Source of the DNA: Erythrobacteraceae bacterium
Lineage (GTDB): Bacteria; Pseudomonadota; Alphaproteobacteria; Sphingomonadales; Sphingomonadaceae
Length of the DNA: 64,000 bases
NCBI GenBank assembly: GCA_027489065.1
Contig: JAIYAM010000018.1
Coordinates: forward strand, 122,355 to 186,354
Reading direction: 5' to 3'
Made by a program: the position numbers and the translations under genes. The notes beneath the pieces are model-generated. The model did no database searches. It was not told the origin of the DNA and saw only the letters and a program-made list of their open reading frames with translations. Of this stretch, positions 58,255 through 64,000 are shown piece after piece (position 1 is the stretch's first letter; every line of letters starts with the position of its first letter).

Positions 58255-59343
58255 TCAGCCCGCGCCGAGGCCCTGCGGGAGGATCGGGGCGGAGCGTTTG
58301 CGGTCCGACACGCGCCCGCGCCAGAAGGTCACCACGGCGAGGCTTCCCAACAGGGCAAGGCCGAGCCCGGCGAGCGTCATGACGATCCGCAGGGGAAGCG
58401 CCAGCGCGCTCCCCGCCAGCCGGGCCGCGTGCAGCGGATAGAGCGCGTTCTGCGTCCGCACGGCGAGCGGCGCGGCCGGGGCGTCGCGCGCCATCAGCAC
58501 CGCGCCGTCACCCGCCAGCGCCAGAGTGGTGCGCCCGTTGGGGTGCCACTCCTGCGGACGGCGCATCCGGATCACCACCGCCTCGCCCGGCGTCTTGGGC
58601 CAGACGATCATCCGGGCCTCGGCATCGGGAAAGCGGGCGTGGGCGGCGGCGAGGATCGCGGGCCAATCGGGGGCGGCGTCAGTCGCAGGGGCGGGCGGCT
58701 TGGCCTGCCATGCCGCGACCGCTGCCTTGGGCGACAAGGGGGCGATGATCGCGGCGCCCAGCGGCTTCAAGACCATCAGCGCGCCGGTCACCCCGGCGAG
58801 CAGGATCGGCAGCGCCAGCACCACGCCGATGTCACGGTGGTGGCGGATGATCGCAGGGCGGGTCAGCCGCGCGGGGAGCGCGCTGGGCCGGAACGTCCGC
58901 CGGGTCGGCCACCACAGGATGAGGCCGGTGACGACGAAGGCCGCCGCGGCGATCCCCAGCCACCCGGCAATCAGCTCGCCCGTTTCGCCCATCAGCAGGT
59001 GGTGGTGGAGATCGAAGAGGAAGGTCTCGGGCCGGTCCCACGAACTCCCCCAGCGGGCCAGCAGCGAGCCGTCATGCGCCAGATAGGCCCCGGCGCCCTC
59101 GCCAAGCCCGGCCTGCGCTACGCCGAACTCTGCGGAGGGGAGCGTGACATGGCGCGCACCCAGTTTGCCCGCCGCCTCGATGATCGCCAGCGTCTCGGCA
59201 TCCGTGGGCGCGCGGCCTGCGAGCGGGACGCTGACCCACCACGGCTTCCACATCAGCGCCGCGCCGGTCAGCCCGAGCACCGCCAGCCCGAGGCCGACGA
59301 GGCCGCCGAGCCAGCGATGGAGCAGGACAAGCGCGCGCCGCAT
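58255..59343 (-). CDS. PepSY-domain membrane protein (iron-uptake partner type)
   Basis: A 362-residue PepSY-TM protein. Helix 1 follows LLHRWLGGLVGLGLAVLGLTGAALMW. FLFDLHHHLLMGETGELIAGWLGI and IIRHHRDIGVVLALPILLAGVTGALMV carry the conserved His residues, and a last helix precedes the C-terminus. Such proteins are often paired with siderophore TonB receptors and may reduce or release iron at the inner membrane. Its start shares one base with the stop of the upstream receptor gene. Confidence 0.85.
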   Translation of the reverse strand: MRRALVLLHRWLGGLVGLGLAVLGLTGAALMWKPWWVSVPLAGRAPTDAETLAIIEAAGKLGARHVTLPSAEFGVAQAGLGEGAGAYLAHDGSLLARWGSSWDRPETFLFDLHHHLLMGETGELIAGWLGIAAAAFVVTGLILWWPTRRTFRPSALPARLTRPAIIRHHRDIGVVLALPILLAGVTGALMVLKPLGAAIIAPLSPKAAVAAWQAKPPAPATDAAPDWPAILAAAHARFPDAEARMIVWPKTPGEAVVIRMRRPQEWHPNGRTTLALAGDGAVLMARDAPAAPLAVRTQNALYPLHAARLAGSALALPLRIVMTLAGLGLALLGSLAVVTFWRGRVSDRKRSAPILPQGLGAG

Positions 59344-61463
59344 CAGAACTGGCCGAGCCAGCTCAGCGTCACCGAACGCCCGCGCCCGGCGAAGAAGCGC
59401 AGGTTATCGGCGGGGCGCTGGGTGTCTGAGTTGTAGTCGATATACTGGCGGTCGAGCAGGTTCTGCGCGGCGAGGGTGAAGCTGCCGACCTCGGTCGCCA
59501 CGCTGACCGACCCGTCGAGCAGGTGGTATCCGCCGAAATCGTTGCGGGGATCGCCGCCGTCGAACTTCTTCGAGAAGTGCGTGCGCGATTGCAGGCGCAA
59601 GCTCACCGGACCGCTGGTGTAATCGGCCGACAGGTTGAGGCGATCCGGGCCGATGTTCGCCCCGTCGAGATCGGCATTCACCCGGCCATCATTGTTGGTG
59701 TCGACCTGCCCGTCGAGATGCGCATAGCCGATGCCCACCCGCAGGCCCTTGACCGGCGTCGCAACCGAGAGGTTGAGCTCGATCCCCTGAATCTCGATCC
59801 GCTGGCGCTGCACCTCGAACACGTCGCCGACCAGCACGAGAAGCTGGCCCTTGTCGCTGTCCGACCAGTAATAGGTGGCGCTGGCGTTGACCGGCCCGCG
59901 ATTGACCTCGACCCCGATCTCGCGGTTGTCGGCCACGATCGGCGCGATGTCGAGGAAGCGGTCGAGGTCCACATTGGGTGTGCGGATCGCGCGGGTGATG
60001 CGGCCCACATCGGGGACGGTGTAGCCCTGCGCATAGCTGGCATAGGCGCGGATGCCGGGGGTCGGCTCGATGACGATCCCGCCGTTCGGGAGCACGCGGT
60101 CGAAGCTGGGCGAGCCGCCACCGACGGCTTGCGGCCCGTAAAACCAGAGCGTCTGGTAATCGGGGATGGAGATTTCGACGTTCTCCCAGCGCAAGCCCCC
60201 TGCGAGGCGCAGCTTGCCGTCCCATAGCGCGAGGTTGGCCTGACCGAAGGGCGCGATGCTGCGGTAATCGGTCGGCGGCACCCAGGCGCGGTCCGTCGCG
60301 GCGAGCTTCTGCACGGTGTGGTCGTTGAGAAGGTCCGTGCCGAGCACGATGTTCAGCGGCCCGAAGCCGCGCTCCCAGCTGGCGTTGACGCCCCACTTGC
60401 GACTGATGTTCTGCGACTGGTCGAACAGCGTGCCGACCGGGGCGATGGCCGGGTCCTGGAAATCGGCGAAGGTGCCGCCGCCGTAGATATCGGCGGTGCG
60501 GTTCCAGAAGCCGCGCACGCGCAGGCTGCCGCCTGCAAGATCGTCGGCGGAGAGGGTGAGGGCGAGGCTCTCGGCAAGGTTCTCGGGCGCTTCGCCGGGG
60601 ACGATGCCGGGCGCGCCGGTCGAGGGGAGGCCCGTCAGCCGGTTGCCCGCGACCGCGATCAGATCGCCCTCGCCCTGAAGGCGGAAGCGCTGGCCCATCG
60701 CCTCGATCCGGACGGTGTCGCCCAGCTGGACGCCGGCCTTGGCAAAGAAGGAGAGGCTGTCCGAATCCTGCAGGTCGCCCTGCGTGCCGTCGGGCGCGAT
60801 GCGGCGCTGCTCGCCGTCGCGGAACACGCCGCGTGTCTCGTAAGCCGCGCCGACCACCACGTCGAACACGCCCGAACGGTTGGCGATGAGCGCGCCGATC
60901 TTGCCGCCGAAGCCGTCGCTCCGGAAGCCGCTCTCGGCGGTGCCCTGGAGGATGGTGCGCGCGCTCCAGCCTTCCTCGGCGGGGGCGGAGACGGTGACCT
61001 GATTGATCACGCCGCCGGTGCCGCCGATGCCTTGCAGCGCGTTGGAGCCGAGGATCAGCTCGACCCGGTCGATGAAGAAGGGATCGATGGTGAAGCCGTC
61101 GCGCGACCCGTCGCGCAAGGGGGCGGTCTGGGGGATGCCGTCGATCGCGAACAGCGGCGAGCGGCCACGCAGGGTCTCGCCCTGACCGCTGAGCTTCTGG
61201 CGCGCCGGCGAGAAGGAGGGGGTGAGCGCGGCGATGGCATCGACCACCGAGCCTGAAATCTGGAGCTGGCGCTCAAGCGTCTTGCGGTCGATCACCTCGG
61301 CGGTGAGCGGCAGGGCAGTGATCGGCAGGGCAGTGCGCGCGGCGGTGACGATGATGGGCGCCTCGTCCTGCTCGGGCGTAGGGGTGTCGGCAGCAGTCTC
61401 CTCGGCCTGCGCGGCAGTGGCAAGGGGGAGAAGCGCGGCGGAAAGGAGGAGGGCGAGACGCAT
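59343..61463 (-). CDS. TonB-dependent receptor, iron/siderophore type
   Basis: A 706-residue receptor. The signal peptide ends TAAQAEE. A TonB-box-like APIIVTAARTALPITALPLTAEVID is followed by a plug with GETLRGRSPLFAIDGIPQT and FIDRVELILGSNALQGIGGTGGVIN. The barrel ends VTLSWLGQF. The ATG at 61463 is favoured because AGGAAC lies before it; an ATG at 61487 lacks a ribosome site. A Fur-box-like palindrome lies 36 bases upstream, and a PepSY gene follows in the operon. Together these point to iron-regulated uptake of a ferric chelate. Confidence 0.88.
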   Translation of the reverse strand: MRLALLLSAALLPLATAAQAEETAADTPTPEQDEAPIIVTAARTALPITALPLTAEVIDRKTLERQLQISGSVVDAIAALTPSFSPARQKLSGQGETLRGRSPLFAIDGIPQTAPLRDGSRDGFTIDPFFIDRVELILGSNALQGIGGTGGVINQVTVSAPAEEGWSARTILQGTAESGFRSDGFGGKIGALIANRSGVFDVVVGAAYETRGVFRDGEQRRIAPDGTQGDLQDSDSLSFFAKAGVQLGDTVRIEAMGQRFRLQGEGDLIAVAGNRLTGLPSTGAPGIVPGEAPENLAESLALTLSADDLAGGSLRVRGFWNRTADIYGGGTFADFQDPAIAPVGTLFDQSQNISRKWGVNASWERGFGPLNIVLGTDLLNDHTVQKLAATDRAWVPPTDYRSIAPFGQANLALWDGKLRLAGGLRWENVEISIPDYQTLWFYGPQAVGGGSPSFDRVLPNGGIVIEPTPGIRAYASYAQGYTVPDVGRITRAIRTPNVDLDRFLDIAPIVADNREIGVEVNRGPVNASATYYWSDSDKGQLLVLVGDVFEVQRQRIEIQGIELNLSVATPVKGLRVGIGYAHLDGQVDTNNDGRVNADLDGANIGPDRLNLSADYTSGPVSLRLQSRTHFSKKFDGGDPRNDFGGYHLLDGSVSVATEVGSFTLAAQNLLDRQYIDYNSDTQRPADNLRFFAGRGRSVTLSWLGQF

Positions 61464-61498
61464 GGATGAACTGTTCCTGATAATCATTCGCGGCTTCT

Positions 61499-61517
61499 AT
61501 TACGAATGATTCGCAAT
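61499..61517. promoter_or_regulatory. Fur-box-like palindrome before the receptor gene
   Basis: ATTACGAATGATTCGCAAT is a 9-1-9 inverted repeat with one mismatch (TTACGAAT / ATTCGCAA). A related ATCATTCGCGG half-site lies at 61484. This type of AT-rich GAATNATTC palindrome is typical of Fur-family targets before iron-uptake genes in alphaproteobacteria. Confidence 0.55.
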
Positions 61518-61643
61518 AACGCAAGCGCCATTCTGCAGCTTCTGCGGGATAAGATGATTGCCCCGATCCGCTCATCCGGGCGCTAGCCGGGGTCCGGCAA
61601 TTCATGGAGCAGCGCGTGCTGCCGCGCTGGAGCCGGGGGCCGG

Positions 61644-62705
61644 TCAGGCCGTCTCGCGGACCACCAGTTCGGGCGGGAGCACGAGGCTTTCGGTGCTCTC
61701 TCCGGCCAGTCGCCGCAGCAGCAGATCGACAAGGCCCCGTGCGCCTGCCGCGATGTCCTGCCGCACCGTGGTCAGCGGCGGCACCGTCTGGCGGGCGATC
61801 GGCAGGTCGTCGAAGCCGACCAGCCTGACATCGTCCGGCACCGCGATGCCCAGCGCGCGCAGCTCGGTGAGGCACAGCGCGGCAAGCGTGTCGGTCGCGG
61901 CGAAGATCCCGTCGACGGCGTCGCCATGCCCGGAAAGATGCACGGCGAGGTGCTGCGCGATTTCCTCGCTGGCGCGGTCGGGCGAGAGGTGGGTGGGAAG
62001 GGGGAGGACGTCCGGAAGGCCCATGCGCGCGGCGGCGTCCTGTGCCCCGGCGAAGCGCGCGGCGAATTCCATCGGGCCGGTGTCGCCGAGGAAGGCGATC
62101 CGCCGCGCCCCGGCCGCGATCAGGCGCTCGGCCGCGAGCCGCCCGCCGAGGCGATTGTCGGTGCCCACGACGCAGTGGTGCTGGCCCTGCTGGTGGTTGC
62201 CCCACACCACCATTGCGCGGAACCCGTCGGCAACTTCCTCGATGCGCTCGAACTGGTCGGACTGGCCGATCACGATCACCCCGTCGATCATGCCGGAGCG
62301 GATGAAGCGGTCGAGCCAGTCGCTGTCCTCGCCCGGCACCACGCGGCGCAGCATCAGGTCGTATCCCTTGCGCGTCAGCTCGTCGGCGAGGTGGCCGAGC
62401 AGGGTCATGAAGAAGCTGTCGGAGACCTGCTGGCGGGTGTCGTGGCCGAGCGGGATGACGACCCCGATCACGCCGGTCTTCTGGCGGCGCAGCCCGCTCG
62501 CCATCTGGTTGGGGCGGAAGCCGTGCTCGCGTGCGAGGCTCTCGATCTTCTCGCGGGTCTTGGTGTTGACGAGGCTCTTGCCTGCCAGCGCGCGGCTGAC
62601 CGTGCCGGGCGAGACTCCGGCGAGCCGCGCCAGATCGGTGATGTTGCGCACCGCCCCCTCTCGCATTGGGCGGTCTGGCCTGGCTTCGGGCGTGTCCTCG
62701 CTCAT
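61644..62705 (-). CDS. LacI-family sugar regulator
   Basis: A 353-residue regulator. The DNA-binding part is RNITDLARLAGVSPGTVSRALAGKSLVNTKTREKIESLAREHGFRPNQMASGLR. The sensor domain contains TGVIGVVIPLGHD, DGVIVIGQSD, RRIAFLGDTG, GIFAATDTLAALCLTELRALGIAVPDDVRLVGFDD and PPLTTVRQD. Its start overlaps the stop of the upstream MFS gene (ATGA), so it should control uptake of the sugar that this carrier moves. It is unrelated in position to the sulfoquinovose locus. Confidence 0.9.
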   Translation of the reverse strand: MSEDTPEARPDRPMREGAVRNITDLARLAGVSPGTVSRALAGKSLVNTKTREKIESLAREHGFRPNQMASGLRRQKTGVIGVVIPLGHDTRQQVSDSFFMTLLGHLADELTRKGYDLMLRRVVPGEDSDWLDRFIRSGMIDGVIVIGQSDQFERIEEVADGFRAMVVWGNHQQGQHHCVVGTDNRLGGRLAAERLIAAGARRIAFLGDTGPMEFAARFAGAQDAAARMGLPDVLPLPTHLSPDRASEEIAQHLAVHLSGHGDAVDGIFAATDTLAALCLTELRALGIAVPDDVRLVGFDDLPIARQTVPPLTTVRQDIAAGARGLVDLLLRRLAGESTESLVLPPELVVRETA

Positions 62706-64000
62706 CCCTGTCCTGTCGCCAGCCCCTCTGTGCGCGGGGCTTTGTGCCCTGCGTCGACGCACAGCGTAGCCAGCGCGCCCAGAAGCATCAAGCCGCCGCC
62801 GAGCAGCAGCACGTTGCGCGGATCGCCGCCCAGAAGCGGGCGGTAGATGAGCGGCATGGTAAGGGTCTGGATCAGCATGGGAATGACGATGAACAGGTTG
62901 AAGATGCCCATGTAGATGCCGTTCCGCTCCGGCGGGATGCAGTCGGCGAGCATCACGTAGGTGTTGCCCATCATCCCCGCCCAGCCGAGCCCGATGCCGA
63001 GCATCAGCACGAACAGCGCCGCAGGGGTGGAGGCGCCCGGGATCATCAGCATCGCCGCGCCCGAGGCGGCGAGGCACACCGCGTGGGCGTACCGCGCGCC
63101 GATGCGCTTCACCACCGGGATCAGGGCCAGCGCGCCAAGGAACGCGATGAAGTTGTAGATCGCGCCCGCCTCCTGGGTGGTCAGCGTCGCCGCGCGGTAG
63201 GCGGCGCTGGCATGGTCGGATGTGCCGTAGACCGAGCGGCCGACCGCGAAGCTGATATACTGCCAATAGGCGAACATCGCGTACCACTGGCACAGCATCG
63301 CGCCCGCCAATTGGCGCATCGGGCGCGGCATGTCGCGGATCGCGTCGCGAATCTCCGTCAGAGTCGCGCGGGCGGTGAGCGGCTTGTCCGCAAGCTCGGC
63401 CTGCTCGGCGGCGTCCAGCGGCAGTTCGGGCACGCGCAGCACGGACCACAGGATCGTCGAGATCGACAGGATCGCCCCGATGATGAAGGCGATCCGCACG
63501 ATCACCGGAATGCCGTTCGCGTCCAGCACGTCGCGCGCCACGAAGGCAGTCAGCAGGCTGGGCGCGAGGTAGGAGAGCGTCTGGGCAAGCCCGGTGAAGG
63601 CGCTCTGCGTCAGGAACCCGGCCGATCGCTGCTCGGGCGCGAGCCGGTCGGCGACATAGGCGCGGTAGGGCTCCATGGTGATGTTGTTGCCGGCATCGAG
63701 GATCCACAGCAGCGATGCGGCCATCCACAGCGCGCTCGAATAGGGCATGGCGAACAGGCCGAGCGTGCAGATCACCGCACCGATCAGGAAATAGGGCGTG
63801 CGGCGGCCGAGGCGGGTGTTGGTGCGGTCGCTCATCGCGCCGACGATCGGCTGGATGATAAGGCCAGTCATCGGCCCCGCCAGCCACAGCCGCAGCATGG
63901 TCGCCTCGTCCGCGCCGAGGAAGCCGTAGATCGGCCCCATGTTGGCCTGCTGCAATCCGAAGCTGAACTGGAGGCCGAAGAAGCCGATGTTCATCTCGAT
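62702..64000 (-). CDS. MFS sugar transporter (sucrose/maltoside-type), 5' end outside window
   Basis: At least 432 residues; the frame stays open to the right edge, and MNIGFFGLQFSFGLQQANMGPIYGFLGA is normally preceded by a few more residues in this family. Twelve helices are expected. Family landmarks are IIQPIVGAMSDRTNTRLGRRTPYFL, GNNITMEPYRAYVADRLAPEQRS, AYWQYISFAVGRSVYG and GNTYVMLADCIPPERNGIYMGIFNLF. Related proteins carry sucrose or maltooligosaccharides with protons. It is translationally coupled to the LacI gene downstream. Confidence 0.85.
   Translation of the reverse strand: MEMNIGFFGLQFSFGLQQANMGPIYGFLGADEATMLRLWLAGPMTGLIIQPIVGAMSDRTNTRLGRRTPYFLIGAVICTLGLFAMPYSSALWMAASLLWILDAGNNITMEPYRAYVADRLAPEQRSAGFLTQSAFTGLAQTLSYLAPSLLTAFVARDVLDANGIPVIVRIAFIIGAILSISTILWSVLRVPELPLDAAEQAELADKPLTARATLTEIRDAIRDMPRPMRQLAGAMLCQWYAMFAYWQYISFAVGRSVYGTSDHASAAYRAATLTTQEAGAIYNFIAFLGALALIPVVKRIGARYAHAVCLAASGAAMLMIPGASTPAALFVLMLGIGLGWAGMMGNTYVMLADCIPPERNGIYMGIFNLFIVIPMLIQTLTMPLIYRPLLGGDPRNVLLLGGGLMLLGALATLCVDAGHKAPRTEGLATGQG

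Overview
The window is GC-rich, densely coded alphaproteobacterial DNA. Four TonB-dependent receptors, a FecI/FecR-type regulatory pair, a sigma/NrsF pair and receptor sequence style point to a sphingomonad (Sphingomonadaceae or Erythrobacteraceae). This taxonomic call is an inference from gene content. No rRNA, tRNA, CRISPR array, prophage or insertion sequence was seen.

Layout. (1) 0-4.2 kb: the end of an SLC13 permease, a DUF202 membrane protein, a wax ester synthase/DGAT-type acyltransferase and an alpha/beta hydrolase. (2) 4.2-8.9 kb: an overlapping operon of TetR regulator, formylglycine-generating enzyme, haloalkane dehalogenase, DUF1330 protein and a sulfatase carrying the Cys that the second gene matures. 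(3) 9-13.6 kb: an ABC exporter whose permease is fused to an M1 metallopeptidase. (4) 13.7-30.6 kb: a galactose/galactoside locus with two GH43-type enzymes, an ABC sugar importer, a TonB receptor, mutarotase, sugar dehydrogenase, lactonase, DgoD, DgoK and DgoA, which together make a complete De Ley-Doudoroff route. Five copies of one AT-rich operator sit before its transcription units. (5) 30.6-39.8 kb: a VIT-family transporter, a sigma factor/FecR/STN-TonB receptor system, an autotransporter and a lipoprotein. (6) 39.9-54.3 kb: a sulfolytic sulfoquinovose locus with a GH31 sulfoquinovosidase, a SmoC-like flavin monooxygenase, a SmoB-like aldo-keto reductase, a SmoA-like FMN reductase, sulfite dehydrogenase SorAB, a YeiH exporter, GlpD, an MFS carrier, a TonB receptor and a LacI regulator. 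(7) 54.6-64 kb: two acyl-CoA dehydrogenases, an ECF sigma factor with NrsF anti-sigma, an iron-type TonB receptor with a PepSY partner, and a LacI/MFS sugar uptake pair cut by the window end.

Two things stand out. The first is the sulfoquinovose locus: every enzymatic step from glycoside to glucose plus sulfate can be assigned, but it uses a TonB receptor and an MFS carrier where Agrobacterium uses an ABC importer, and its operon also holds a RibB-like protein whose catalytic loop is altered. The second is a composite DNA element present three times (about 8.91, 39.88 and 54.43 kb): five or six helically phased 11-bp units of the type (T/C)AGACCCCTCC followed by a parS-type palindrome TGTTTCACGTGAAACA. 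Copies two and three bracket the sulfoquinovose locus exactly. The parS sites imply a location near a replication origin or on a ParABS-segregated replicon.
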